Below, one piece after another: positions 7,994 through 18,079 of a DNA stretch of 29,481 nt. Made by a program: the position numbers and the translations under genes. The stretch lies in the NCBI RefSeq assembly GCF_900544955.1, contig NZ_UQXD01000030.1, positions 1 through 29,481 of the forward strand. Reading direction: 5' to 3'. The notes beneath the pieces are model-generated. The model ran no database searches. It was given only the letters and a program-made list of their open reading frames with translations, and had not been told where the DNA came from. How positions within the stretch are numbered: the first letter of the stretch is position 1; each line of letters starts with the position of its first letter. The DNA is from an uncultured Oscillibacter sp. Lineage in GTDB: Bacteria > Bacillota > Clostridia > Oscillospirales > Oscillospiraceae.

Positions 7994-8863
7994 TCAGGAT
8001 TTTTTTGCCGGCGTGATGGGGAGCCACACCTCGCTGCGATAGCCCGGGGCGGTTTGGTCTCCGGGGAAGTAGACCTCGATATCCGGAGCGGCGGCGTACT
8101 CGTAGCCGGAGGCGGGCAACCACTCGCTGATGATCCGCTGCTGCAGCGCCTGCATGGCCTGGGGCATGGGCCCCACGCAGGGGAACACCGCCCAGGTCCC
8201 CGCCGGGACCGCGCAGGCCTCCATCCCCTCCGGCGCCGCCTGCCCCGTGGCCACGCCGATGTAGTACCCGGAAAATTCGCCGCCGTCGCAGGCGGACACA
8301 CCCAGCACGCCCCTGGGCTCCCCGCCGTCCATCAGCGGCAGCAGCCGGGGGATGTCCCCGCTGACCTGCTTCCAGAACAGGGGGACCTTTTCAAAACAAT
8401 CCTCCATGGTCATGGACTCCTTGGTGGCAAAGCCCACCACGCGGAAGCCCTCCCGCTCCACAATCTGAAATTCCATTGCTTCTTCTCCTTTGATCGACAA
8501 GGTAAAGGTGATGGGCGGAAAGGCCTTCAGCTGGGCGCCCCGGACCCGGGCCGCCTTGGGCGGGAGGCCGTGGACACTCTGGAAGGCGCGGTTGAAGGCC
8601 GTGGGGGACTCGTAGCCGTACCGGGCCGCCACGTCGATGACCCGCTCTTCCCCGCCCGCCAGATCCATGGCCGCGGCGGTCATCCGCCGCCGCCGGACAT
8701 ACTCGGAAAACGAAACGCCCGCCACATAGGGAAACATCCGCTGAAAGTGATACGCCGAGCAGGCCGCCCGCTGGGCCGCCCCCTCCAGGGTGATCTCCCC
8801 TGTCAAATGCTCCTCCACATACGCCATGGCATCGTTGAGCCGTTCCAGCCATTCCATACCCAT
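7994..8863 (-). CDS. AraC-family regulator with GyrI-like effector-binding domain
   Basis: A 289-residue transcription factor. Residues about 8-105 form the double helix-turn-helix (ITLEGAAQRAACSAYHFQRMF and VIDVAARYGYESPTAFNRAF, ending HGLPPKAAR). Residues about 128-288 form a GyrI/Rob-like small-molecule-binding domain (QIVEREGFRVVGFATK...GYYIGVATG...YFPGD...VWLPI). This DNA-binding-first order resembles Rob, SoxS-like fusions and Bacillus multidrug regulators, so a hydrophobic or cationic ligand is plausible but unproven. A start two codons downstream (8857) has better spacing to the AAAGGAG site than the first ATG at 8863. The effector target is not obvious: no efflux pump lies adjacent. 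It follows recQ with 75 bases between. Confidence 0.9.
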   Translation of the reverse strand: MGMEWLERLNDAMAYVEEHLTGEITLEGAAQRAACSAYHFQRMFPYVAGVSFSEYVRRRRMTAAAMDLAGGEERVIDVAARYGYESPTAFNRAFQSVHGLPPKAARVRGAQLKAFPPITFTLSIKGEEAMEFQIVEREGFRVVGFATKESMTMEDCFEKVPLFWKQVSGDIPRLLPLMDGGEPRGVLGVSACDGGEFSGYYIGVATGQAAPEGMEACAVPAGTWAVFPCVGPMPQAMQALQQRIISEWLPASGYEYAAAPDIEVYFPGDQTAPGYRSEVWLPITPAKKS

Positions 8864-8938
8864 CGCTCCTTTCCGCTTTCAGCATACACCGCTTCCCCCG
8901 CCTTGTCCTCGCCGTCCTCCGGCAGAAAAAGAGAGGTC

Positions 8939-10756
8939 TCACATCTCCTCCGCCTGCAGCTCCGCCAGGAACTGTTTGCCGTACCGGGCGGCCTTGGCGT
9001 CGCCCACGCCGCTCACCGCCCGGAACTCCGCCAGGCTCCGGGGCCGGGCCACCGCCAGCTCCCGCAGCGTCTTGTCCGAGAACACCACGTAGGCCGGGAC
9101 GCCCTGCACCCGGGCAATCCGGGCCCGCAGGCCCCGCAGCCGCTGGAACAGCGCCGCCTGGACATCGTCCAGCTCCGTAGCCGCCCCGCGGCGGGCGGCG
9201 GGCCGCACCTCCTCCCGGACGGTTCGCATCACCAGCGGCTCCCCGCTCTCCAAAACCTCCCCGGCCCGCGCCCCCAGCCGCACCACCGGGTACTGGCCGG
9301 AGCTGAGGACCAGAATCCCCTCATCCAGCAAAAAGCGGATGCGCTCCCGCACCGCCCGGGCCCCCAGGTCCCGGAGGGCGCCGTAGCTGGGCTCCCGGTC
9401 CAGGTGGTACTTGCGCACCTTGTCCGTCTCCGCGCCGCAGAGGGTCTCCGTCACGATGCCCACGCCGAAGGCCTGTCCCAGCTCCGACACGCAGGCGAGA
9501 ATCCGCCGGGCCTCCCGGCCCACCTCCACCTCCTCGAAGTTGTGGAGGCAGTTATAGCAGGTGCCGCAGTCGTCGGGGGCGTTCTCCCCGAAATAGCGCA
9601 GGATGTACTGGCGCAGGCAGTGGCGGGTCCGGCAGTAGCCCGTCATCTGGCGCAGCCGCTGCAAATCCCGCTGGCGCAGCCGCTCCACCGTGGCGGGGTC
9701 CAGATCCTCCCGCTGCTCGCCGTGGGTGATGAGAAACTCCCCCGTCCGCACATCCTGGCCGCTGAACAGCAGGATGCAGCTGGAGGGCAGGCCGTCCCGG
9801 CCCGCCCGGCCCGCCTCCTGGTAGTAGCTCTCCACGTCCTTGGGCATATTGTAGTGGACCACGTACCGCACGTCGGATTTGTCGATGCCCATGCCGAAGG
9901 CGTTGGTGGCCACCATCACCGCCGCCCGGTCGTAGAGGAAGTCCTCCTGGTTTTTCCGCCGCTCCTCCGCCTCCAGTCCCGCGTGATAGCGGGTGGCGGC
10001 CACGCCCCGCTCCTGGAGGAAGGCGCAGACCTCCTCCACATTCTTCCGGGTGGCGCAGTAGACGATGCCGCACTTGTCCGGGCGGCCCTTGACGATCTCC
10101 AGAAGCGCCGCCTTTTTGCTCTCCGGCTGCTGCACCTCGAAGTACAGGTTGCTCCGGTCAAAGCCGGTGGTGACGCGCAGCGGGTCCTCCAGAGCCAGCA
10201 GGCGCTGGATGTCCTCCTTCACGTCGGGGGTGGCGGTGGCGGTGAAGGCCCCCACCACCGGCCGCCGCGGCAGCGAGGCCACAAAGGCCGGGATGTTCAG
10301 GTAGGCGGGCCGGAAGTCCTGGCCCCACTGGGAGATGCAGTGGGCCTCGTCCACCGCCACCAGGGAGATGTCCGCCTCCCGGGCGAATGCCTGGAACCCC
10401 TCCGTCTCCAGCCGCTCCGGCGCCACATAGATGATTTTGTACCGCCCCTCCCTGGCCCGGCTGAGGGCCAGGAGATACTGGCGGTAGGTGAGGCTGCTGT
10501 TGAGGTAGGCCGCCGGGACGCCCATCTGCACCAGCCCCGTCACCTGGTCCCCCATCAAGGACACCAGGGGGGAGATCACCAAGGTGATGCCCGGCAGCAG
10601 CAGCGCCGGAATCTGATAGCACACCGACTTGCCCGCGCCGGTGGGCATGATGGCCAGGGCGTCCCGGCGGGAGAGCAGCGCGTCGATGATCTCCTCCTGG
10701 CCGCCCCGGAAGGCGTCGTAGCCGAAATAGGTTTTCAGAGCTTCTTCTTTGGTCAT
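8939..10756 (-). CDS. recQ: ATP-dependent DNA helicase RecQ
   Basis: A 605-residue 3'-5' DNA helicase acting in recombination and fork repair. The core motifs are clear: Walker A PTGAGKS (K43), DEAH at 136-139 within VDEAHCISQWGQDFRPAY, motif III FTATAT, IVYCATRKNVEE, and the QEAGRAGRDG motif VI. A four-cysteine zinc site follows (RHCLRQYIL...CGTCYNC), then the winged-helix RQC region, and a C-terminal HRDC domain at about 528-605 (GVPAYVVFSDKTLRELA). This is the full RecQ-RQC-HRDC architecture and of normal length. The ATG at 10756 is chosen because GGAGGGG precedes it; an in-frame start 14 codons upstream has no ribosome site. Transcribed from its own promoter at 10819-10847. Confidence 0.97.
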   Translation of the reverse strand: MTKEEALKTYFGYDAFRGGQEEIIDALLSRRDALAIMPTGAGKSVCYQIPALLLPGITLVISPLVSLMGDQVTGLVQMGVPAAYLNSSLTYRQYLLALSRAREGRYKIIYVAPERLETEGFQAFAREADISLVAVDEAHCISQWGQDFRPAYLNIPAFVASLPRRPVVGAFTATATPDVKEDIQRLLALEDPLRVTTGFDRSNLYFEVQQPESKKAALLEIVKGRPDKCGIVYCATRKNVEEVCAFLQERGVAATRYHAGLEAEERRKNQEDFLYDRAAVMVATNAFGMGIDKSDVRYVVHYNMPKDVESYYQEAGRAGRDGLPSSCILLFSGQDVRTGEFLITHGEQREDLDPATVERLRQRDLQRLRQMTGYCRTRHCLRQYILRYFGENAPDDCGTCYNCLHNFEEVEVGREARRILACVSELGQAFGVGIVTETLCGAETDKVRKYHLDREPSYGALRDLGARAVRERIRFLLDEGILVLSSGQYPVVRLGARAGEVLESGEPLVMRTVREEVRPAARRGAATELDDVQAALFQRLRGLRARIARVQGVPAYVVFSDKTLRELAVARPRSLAEFRAVSGVGDAKAARYGKQFLAELQAEEM

Positions 10757-10771
10757 ATCCCCTCCGCCAGC

Positions 10772-10795
10772 AGGGCCGCCCCGGCGGGCGGCCCT
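10772..10795 (-). promoter_or_regulatory. Hairpin in the recQ 5' leader
   Basis: A perfect 9-bp stem AGGGCCGCC (10772-10780) with its complement at 10787-10795 and a 6-base loop, ending 15 bases before the recQ ATG and just ahead of its ribosome site. It has no T-tract, so it is more likely a translation or stability element than a terminator. Confidence 0.45.
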
Positions 10796-10818
10796 CACGT
10801 TTGTGTTTGATGGGAATG

Positions 10819-10847
10819 ATTATACCACGTTTCGCCGCCCTCCGCAA
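10819..10847 (-). promoter_or_regulatory. Sigma-A promoter of recQ
   Basis: Minus-strand TTGCGG (10842-10847), a 17-base spacer and a perfect TATAAT (10819-10824). The -35 keeps only TTG. Confidence 0.7.
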
Positions 10848-10875
10848 GGCTTCCCCCGGCGCGGCGGGGGAAGCC
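10848..10875 (-). terminator. GC-rich hairpin after the PRK06851-like gene, without T-tract
   Basis: A perfect 10-bp stem GGCTTCCCCC (10848-10857) with its complement at 10866-10875, directly beyond the stop at 10882 and abutting the recQ -35. On the minus strand the following bases are TTGCGG, so there is no proper U-run; it may be a weak terminator or mRNA end stabiliser. Confidence 0.4.
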
Positions 10876-10881
10876 GGGGCC

Positions 10882-11961
10882 TCACCCCGCCGGGTGGTCC
10901 AGGTAGCTCAGGAGCCGCCCCGCCTCCAGCGCCGCCAGGGCCCGGACGCCGTCGAAATCCACATAGGGGTTGTAAACCGCCTCCAGCGCGTCGTGGGCGG
11001 CCTTGGCCTCCTTCAGCGCCCCCACGCCCTCCTGGCGCAGCAGCGCCGTCATGCGGCTCTGGAAGCGCAGCCGGGCCTTGCCCTCCGGCTCCGTCATGGC
11101 GTCCAGCCGGATGCGGCGGTAGGGCTTCCGCCCGTAGTCCATCCCCGGCCGGGAGGTGACGAAGGCCAGCCCCAGCTCCGGCACCAGCAGATGCTCCATC
11201 CGCCCGGGGGCCTCCGGGGCCATGCAGGCGATGGTGTCGAAGCCCGCCTGCTCCGCCGCCCGGTGGAGCCGCGCCAGGGACGCCCCCGCCAGCTCCCAGC
11301 TGTCGGCAAACTCATAGACCCGGGGACACAGGGCGTCCACGCTGTCAAAGCGCCAGATGTAGCCCTTGTACGTCACGCTGCCCAAGAAGCGCCGCAGGGT
11401 CCGCCCCCGGCCGTGCCCCTTTCCCCGCAGCTCCCGGGCGATGATGCCGCTCACCCGGCGCTCCGCCCGGTCCTGGTCAAAGCGCCGGGTCGCCGCCGCC
11501 ACCGTGTCCAGCTCCACCTGCCGGGCCGCCTTCAGGCTGTGGTAGGCCCGGACATAGGCCGCCTTGTACGCGTGGGTCCGTGCCTTCGCCTCCTCCGCCG
11601 ACGATTTGGCCGCGGCCAAATCGTAAAACCGCCCCAGGTCCACATACCGGTCCACCGCCGCCGGATACCTGGGCTCCAGCACATGGGGCGCTGTACCATC
11701 CGCCACGGCGCAGCGCAGCTCCGGCAGCACCACGCCGTCCAGGGAGTCCGGGTCGCCGGAGCACCACAGGTACTCCACCGCCGTCCCCGCCTGCTCCATG
11801 GTCCGCCCGATCTCCCGCATGAAGGTGTTCTTCCCCACGCCGGGACCGCCCTTGAGCACCATGAAATCGTAAGTATCCTCGATGTCCACCATCTCCGAAA
11901 AGAGGTTTTGAAAGCCGTCGCCGCTGTTGGCGCCGGCGAAGAAGTGCGTTACCTGAGCCAT
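10882..11961 (-). CDS. PRK06851-like P-loop ATPase of unknown function
   Basis: A 359-residue protein that opens AQVTHFFAGANSGDGFQNLF and carries a P-loop LKGGPGVGKNTFM at 37-48 (K44). The overall pattern, including FAGANS at the start, EYLWCSGDPDSLDGVVLPEL, and a second half repeating the theme (RRFLGSVTYKGYIWRFDSV...MEHLLVPELGLAFVTS), matches the PRK06851 family of duplicated P-loop proteins common in spore-forming Firmicutes. The position after the lysine is Asn where Ser/Thr normally coordinates Mg2+, and the second repeat has no intact P-loop (FADSWELAGASLARLHR), so nucleotide hydrolysis is doubtful. The ATG at 11961 follows CAGGAGGGG; upstream extension lacks a ribosome site. The biological role is unknown. 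Confidence 0.8.
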   Translation of the reverse strand: MAQVTHFFAGANSGDGFQNLFSEMVDIEDTYDFMVLKGGPGVGKNTFMREIGRTMEQAGTAVEYLWCSGDPDSLDGVVLPELRCAVADGTAPHVLEPRYPAAVDRYVDLGRFYDLAAAKSSAEEAKARTHAYKAAYVRAYHSLKAARQVELDTVAAATRRFDQDRAERRVSGIIARELRGKGHGRGRTLRRFLGSVTYKGYIWRFDSVDALCPRVYEFADSWELAGASLARLHRAAEQAGFDTIACMAPEAPGRMEHLLVPELGLAFVTSRPGMDYGRKPYRRIRLDAMTEPEGKARLRFQSRMTALLRQEGVGALKEAKAAHDALEAVYNPYVDFDGVRALAALEAGRLLSYLDHPAG

Positions 11962-12034
11962 AAGGGTCCCCTCCTGATTTGATTTCATTCTCAGGCTATG
12001 CAAAAAGGACTTGGCCCGACAGCTATTTGAGCCG

Positions 12035-12059
12035 GTCCCCGGGAAATTTTCCCATGGAC
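12035..12059. promoter_or_regulatory. 25-base dyad between divergent genes
   Basis: An interrupted palindrome: GTCC, two unpaired bases, GGGAAA, central T, TTTCCC, two unpaired bases, GGAC. Ten of twelve positions pair. It sits between the divergently oriented PRK06851-like and carboxypeptidase genes, about 30 bases upstream of the carboxypeptidase -35, a plausible operator position. Confidence 0.4.
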
Positions 12060-12088
12060 AAAGAGGGCCTGTTTTTGAAAAAAAGATG

Positions 12089-12117
12089 GTGAAATCCGTC
12101 GGAGTTTCTGCTAAAAT
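12089..12117 (+). promoter_or_regulatory. Sigma-A promoter (extended -10) of the carboxypeptidase gene
   Basis: GTGAAA (12089-12094), a 17-base spacer and TAAAAT (12112-12117), preceded by TGC as an extended -10. The leader is about 28 bases. Confidence 0.7.
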
Positions 12118-12151
12118 AGCAGTGTTGACTACTTGCAGGGGGAGCGCGCAT

Positions 12152-13228
12152 ATGGACGAACGGTACACACCCATCATCAGCGAGGAGGAGCGGCAGGCCC
12201 GCCGGGCGCAGCGGGCCGCGGCCCGGCGGAAAAGACAGCAGGAGCGCAGGCGCCAGCAGCTGCGCCAGCTCCTGCCCGCAGGCGCCCTGGCCCTGGTCAT
12301 GGTGATTCTCCTCTCCGCCTGGGGCCTCCAGCGAAAACCGGCGGCCGCCGCCCAGCCGGAGACCCCCGCCCCCCAGGTCCTGCCGGAGGAGCCGGTGCCG
12401 CCGGAAGAGCCGGCGGGCCCTTACGCCGCGGAGGCCACCGCCGCCACCGTCCAGTTGGGGGACAGCATTGACAGCAGCCATGCCGTCCTCATTGATCTGG
12501 AGGCGGGGACCATTCTGGCGGAGAAGGCCTCCGGCACCGTCGTCAGCCCCGCCTCCATGACCAAAATCCTCACCCTCCTGGTGGCGGCGGAGCACGTCAC
12601 CAACCTGGACGACACCTTCACCATGACCATCGACATCACGGACTACTGTTTTGTCCACGGCTGCAGCGTGGTAGGACTGGAGATCGGAGAGACCGTTTCC
12701 GTCCGGGAACTGCTCTACGGCACCATCCTCCCCTCCGGCGCGGATGCCGCCCTAGGCCTCGCCTACTACGTATCCGGGTCCCACGAGGCCTTTGTGGAGC
12801 TGATGAACGCCAAGGCAGCGGAGCTAGGGTTGTCGGACACCGCCCGGTTCTCCAACTGCGTGGGCATTTACGACGAAAACAACGTCTGCACGGTCTATGA
12901 CGTGGCCATGATTCTGAAGGCCGCCATGGACGACCCCCTCTGCCGGGAAATTCTGAATGCCCGGACCTATGAGACCGCCCCCACGCCGGAGCACCCGGAG
13001 GGCCAGGTGCTCTCCAACTGGTTCCTCCGCCGCATTGAGGACCGGTTCACCGGGGACTTCCAGATCGTGGGCGCCAAGACGGGCTACGTGGTCCAGGCTG
13101 GGTCCTGCGCCGCCAGCTGCGGCCAGGCCGGGGACGGAAAGCGGTACCTCTGCGTCACCGCAGACGCCCCCAGCTCCTGGCGGGCCATCTACGACCACAC
13201 GGCCCTCTACCAGACCTACTGCACGTGA
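12152..13228 (+). CDS. D-alanyl-D-alanine carboxypeptidase (peptidase S11), membrane anchored
   Basis: A 358-residue penicillin-binding protein that trims the terminal D-Ala from peptidoglycan stems. A strongly basic cytoplasmic tail (residues 16-38) leads to one membrane helix (about 41-59), then a Pro/Glu-rich linker (67-90) and the catalytic domain. The nucleophile motif is SMTK (S135, K138), and the third motif KTG is at 309-311. The second motif, normally SxN, reads SGA (195-197) in LLYGTILPSGADAA, so the usual Asn is missing. The C-terminal PBP5-type beta domain and amphipathic anchor are absent; the N-terminal helix anchors it instead. The start ATG at 12152 follows CAGGGGGAG. It is monocistronic with its own promoter and terminator. 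Confidence 0.9.
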   Translation: MDERYTPIISEEERQARRAQRAAARRKRQQERRRQQLRQLLPAGALALVMVILLSAWGLQRKPAAAAQPETPAPQVLPEEPVPPEEPAGPYAAEATAATVQLGDSIDSSHAVLIDLEAGTILAEKASGTVVSPASMTKILTLLVAAEHVTNLDDTFTMTIDITDYCFVHGCSVVGLEIGETVSVRELLYGTILPSGADAALGLAYYVSGSHEAFVELMNAKAAELGLSDTARFSNCVGIYDENNVCTVYDVAMILKAAMDDPLCREILNARTYETAPTPEHPEGQVLSNWFLRRIEDRFTGDFQIVGAKTGYVVQAGSCAASCGQAGDGKRYLCVTADAPSSWRAIYDHTALYQTYCT

Positions 13229-13231
13229 AAA

Positions 13232-13266
13232 AGGCCGGGACGGCAATGCCGTCCCGGCCTCTTTTT
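13232..13266. terminator. Bidirectional terminator between carboxypeptidase and lipase genes
   Basis: A perfect 13-bp stem (13232-13244 with 13248-13260) and an AAT loop. CTTTTT follows on the plus strand, and A residues at 13228-13232 give T on the minus strand, serving both convergent genes. Confidence 0.93.
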
Positions 13267-14621
13267 CAGTAGCCCCGATTTTTCAAACCGGCCACAAGGT
13301 TGACGTAAAACTCCCGCACGTCGAAGCCCGGGATGTTCTCCCGGTTCAGGTCCACTACGTCGCCGTGGGAGATGCCCCGCCTTCCCCTGGGCTCCAGCAG
13401 CGTAAAGGCGCTGCCCCACTTGGCGGACTCCACCGACACCAGTCCGTCGTTCCGCCCGTCGAAATGCCGGACGATGGGATGGGTCATGTTCAGGGGGAAC
13501 TTGCCGTGGACCGCCCGCTTACAGTAGGACATGACGCTCTCATACACCACGCCGGGGTCGTCCGGCGTCTCCGCGTTCCGGGCCAGGCAGGCGCTCTCGG
13601 TCAGGTCCGTCACCGCCGAGAGAAAGTCCGGGTCCGGGTCTCCCAGCTTTTTCAACGTGGCGTTGTAGGCGGCGGCAATGTTCAGCCGGACGGCCTCGGG
13701 CACCTTGCCCAGGAGGTACTCCGCAAAAATGCAGCCCCGGTGGGGGGTGTTGATGGTGGTGAGGGTGGCGACGTAAGGGGCCATCCCGCAATGGGCGATG
13801 GCGGCCCGGCTGTCCAGCCCGCCCTTGGAGTGGGCGATGATGTTCACCTTTTCGCAGCCGGTCTGCTCCAGCACCTCCCGGATGCGCCCGGCCAGCTCTC
13901 GCCCGCTGTCCTCCACCGCGGCGGCGGACTGCTGGCCGCCGTAAAAGACCGTGGCGCCGTTGCGCTGCAGCTCCCGGGGGATACGGCCCCAATAGTTCAG
14001 GTAGCGGAAATCCCGGAAAAAGACCCCGTGGACCAGCAGAATGGGATACCGGGTCTTGCAGATCTCGCTCTCCGCCCGGACCTCGTCCAGCTCCCACTTC
14101 TCCGTCTCAAACTCCACCTCGTCGGCGGTGATGCGGATGATCTTGCGTAAGTACCAGATGTTGAGAAGGGGAATCCACCCGCAGAGGGCCGCCAGGACGC
14201 GGTGCTTGATGCCCAACTGCACGGAGGTGAGGTAGACGGGAATCATGCTGCCCCAAAAGAGGACCAGCAGCACCAGAGCCGTTATCAGCAGGGCCGCAAG
14301 CAGCGTCCCGGTGGAAAACACCCCGGGCCAAAGCAGCAGCCACGCGAGGGCCAGCCAAACGACCTGACAGGTGGCGGCGATGAGAAAGGTCTCCAGCCCG
14401 ATGCTGCCCAGAGACAGCCGCCGCAGCCGCTTGGTGGGATAGGTTCCCCGCCCCTCCTGCGCCGCCAGCACAAGGGCGGAAAGCAGCACCAGCCAGAAGC
14501 ACGCCACTTTGGGGATGCCCGTGACGCCCCACCGGTCCAGCAGCACCGTCCAAAAGGGGATCACATTGATCAGCAGCAGCCAGCCCACCGAGGCCGCCGC
14601 CACCCTAACCCGGCGGCTCAC
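13266..14621 (-). CDS. Membrane-anchored lipase/esterase (alpha/beta hydrolase)
   Basis: A 451-residue protein. Four hydrophobic segments fill the first 160 residues (about 8-28, 38-55, 76-99, 104-133), then the hydrolase domain starts with the oxyanion region LLVHGVFFRDF (195-205). The nucleophile elbow is AHSKGG (S265), and the likely triad is completed by D392 in GRNDGLVS and H419 in ISHGD, in the arrangement of triacylglycerol lipases of the true-lipase family. The substrate is unknown; placement in the membrane suggests lipid or ester hydrolysis at the cell envelope. The start is GTG at 14621, overlapping the stop of the preceding ferredoxin-flavodoxin gene by four bases (GTGA), with AGGTG before it, so translation is likely coupled. 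Ends at a shared terminator. Confidence 0.88.
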   Translation of the reverse strand: MSRRVRVAAASVGWLLLINVIPFWTVLLDRWGVTGIPKVACFWLVLLSALVLAAQEGRGTYPTKRLRRLSLGSIGLETFLIAATCQVVWLALAWLLLWPGVFSTGTLLAALLITALVLLVLFWGSMIPVYLTSVQLGIKHRVLAALCGWIPLLNIWYLRKIIRITADEVEFETEKWELDEVRAESEICKTRYPILLVHGVFFRDFRYLNYWGRIPRELQRNGATVFYGGQQSAAAVEDSGRELAGRIREVLEQTGCEKVNIIAHSKGGLDSRAAIAHCGMAPYVATLTTINTPHRGCIFAEYLLGKVPEAVRLNIAAAYNATLKKLGDPDPDFLSAVTDLTESACLARNAETPDDPGVVYESVMSYCKRAVHGKFPLNMTHPIVRHFDGRNDGLVSVESAKWGSAFTLLEPRGRRGISHGDVVDLNRENIPGFDVREFYVNLVAGLKNRGY

Positions 14622-15439
14622 AGGAACACCTCGTTTGCCTTCGGCTCCCGGAAGTTTGCCCCCAGCATGGCCACGTGGGAGAGGAAGGCAGGGTCGTCAA
14701 AGTATTTGGCCCGGTGGGTGCACTTGCGCACGCAGGCCTGGCACTTGATGCAGACACCCGGCACCTCCGCCACGTTCTCCGGATTGATGGCCCCCATGGG
14801 GCACAGCCGGGCGCAGGCGCCGCAGCCGCAGCACTTCCCCAAATCGGTCTTCGGCTTTGCTTTCAGGAAGTTCACCGGCTCCCCGTCCACGCCCCGGGGG
14901 GTGTAGTAGGGGGCCTGGGGGTCCCCGGGGACGGCGACCGGCGCCGGTACCCCTGTCAAGCTATTTACCTTGTCAGCAATCGCCTGGGCAAAGGCCTCCA
15001 TCTCCTTCTTGTCGTCCCAGTCCGGACGGCCCTCGCCCAGCTGGTCCGTGAAGGCGTGGCGGCCCACAAAGGCCCCGGCGGCCACGGTGTGGAACCCCGC
15101 CGCCTCCAAAACGGCGCACAATTCCGCCAGGGAATGGTCGTAATTCCGGTTTCCAAACAGCACCACCGGCACCGCCAGTGCCCCGTTTCCCCGGAGCCGG
15201 GTCCGCAGGTCCGGCAGCAGCTTGTTGGGCACCCGGCCGGCATAGGTGGGCGTGCCCACCACCACCAGATCCCCCTCTGTAAAGGAATACTCCTTGGCAC
15301 GCTCTGCCGGTTTGGTAAAGCAAATCCGCTCCGGCGGCAGCTCCCAATTCCTCCCCAGAGCGTCGGCAATGGTGTTCACCGCCTTGTCCGTGGTGCCGGT
15401 GGGGCTGAAATACAGGGCGCAGATACGGCTCAGCTTCAT
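14618..15439 (-). CDS. EFR1 family ferredoxin-flavodoxin protein
   Basis: A 273-residue electron carrier. The N-terminal 155 residues are a flavodoxin-like FMN domain (phosphate loop SPTGTTDKA at 12-20; VGTPTYAGRVP at 61-71). The C-terminal part carries two ferredoxin clusters, C203-x2-C206-x2-C209-x3-C213-P and C230-x2-C233-x2-C236-x3-C240, for two 4Fe-4S centres. This order defines the EFR1 family, common in strict anaerobes; electron partners are unknown. The ATG at 15439 follows AGGAGG. Its stop overlaps the GTG of the lipase gene, so both form one transcript, separated from the upstream operon by a terminator hairpin at 15460-15494. Confidence 0.93.
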   Translation of the reverse strand: MKLSRICALYFSPTGTTDKAVNTIADALGRNWELPPERICFTKPAERAKEYSFTEGDLVVVGTPTYAGRVPNKLLPDLRTRLRGNGALAVPVVLFGNRNYDHSLAELCAVLEAAGFHTVAAGAFVGRHAFTDQLGEGRPDWDDKKEMEAFAQAIADKVNSLTGVPAPVAVPGDPQAPYYTPRGVDGEPVNFLKAKPKTDLGKCCGCGACARLCPMGAINPENVAEVPGVCIKCQACVRKCTHRAKYFDDPAFLSHVAMLGANFREPKANEVFL

Positions 15440-15459
15440 CCTTTGCTCCTCCTTTTTGC

Positions 15460-15494
15460 AAAACAGGCGCCGTGAGATTCCCCCCGGCGCCTGT
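15460..15494 (-). terminator. Terminator after the small Cys4 gene
   Basis: A perfect 9-bp stem ACAGGCGCC (15463-15471) with its complement at 15486-15494 and a 14-base loop. On the minus strand TTTT follows (plus A at 15460-15463), then GCAAAAAGGAGG, the EFR1 ribosome site. It could act as an operon end or as an attenuator before EFR1. Confidence 0.7.
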
Positions 15495-15500
15495 CGTGCT

Positions 15501-15713
15501 TCACAGCGAAAAATCCGCTTCTTTCAACTTTTCCGTGTCCAGTGCGGCAGGCCGGGGGGGCACCCGTTTCAGCGGGTCGTACTGGAAGGCCCGGCAGTGG
15601 TGCTCCATGGGCACCACGCCCCGCTTCAGGCAGGCCACCTCCCGCTCGTTGATCTGCTGGCCCCGGCGGCAGTAAGCGCAGCGGGGGTCCATGTTCTTCC
15701 GAAACAGCTTCAC
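15501..15713 (-). CDS. Small Cys4 zinc-ribbon-like protein
   Basis: A 70-residue protein starting at GTG 15713 behind GGAGGGGGAGAGG. It has four cysteines (C12, C15, C28, C40) with His38-His39, followed by the motif CRAFQYDPLKRVPPRP. This CxxC...C...C arrangement with the YDPLKRVPP tail is a conserved small protein of clostridia, as I recall it; I know of no assigned function. Metal binding is inferred. It lies 19 bases downstream of clpE and is the last gene of the long operon; co-transcription with a zinc-finger unfoldase is suggestive but not proof of a joint role. Confidence 0.8.
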   Translation of the reverse strand: MKLFRKNMDPRCAYCRRGQQINEREVACLKRGVVPMEHHCRAFQYDPLKRVPPRPAALDTEKLKEADFSL

Positions 15714-15732
15714 GCCTCTCCCCCTCCTTCCC

Positions 15733-18042
<2,310 letters not shown>

Positions 18043-18079
18043 CGTATACCTCCAGAAAGTTGACGGCTCAACCCGTCCG

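Noticed and set aside
7559..10810. Open frame of 1083 codons on the plus strand
   Set aside because: It runs antisense to recQ, the AraC-like gene and the M-box leader. The translation is a His/Gly/Pro/Arg-rich string with no domain, typical of antisense frames in GC-rich DNA.
18043..18079. CtsR operator ahead of clpE
   Set aside because: GTTGA-GCCG-TCAAC is a small palindrome, but the tandem GGTCAAA heptads needed for CtsR are absent.
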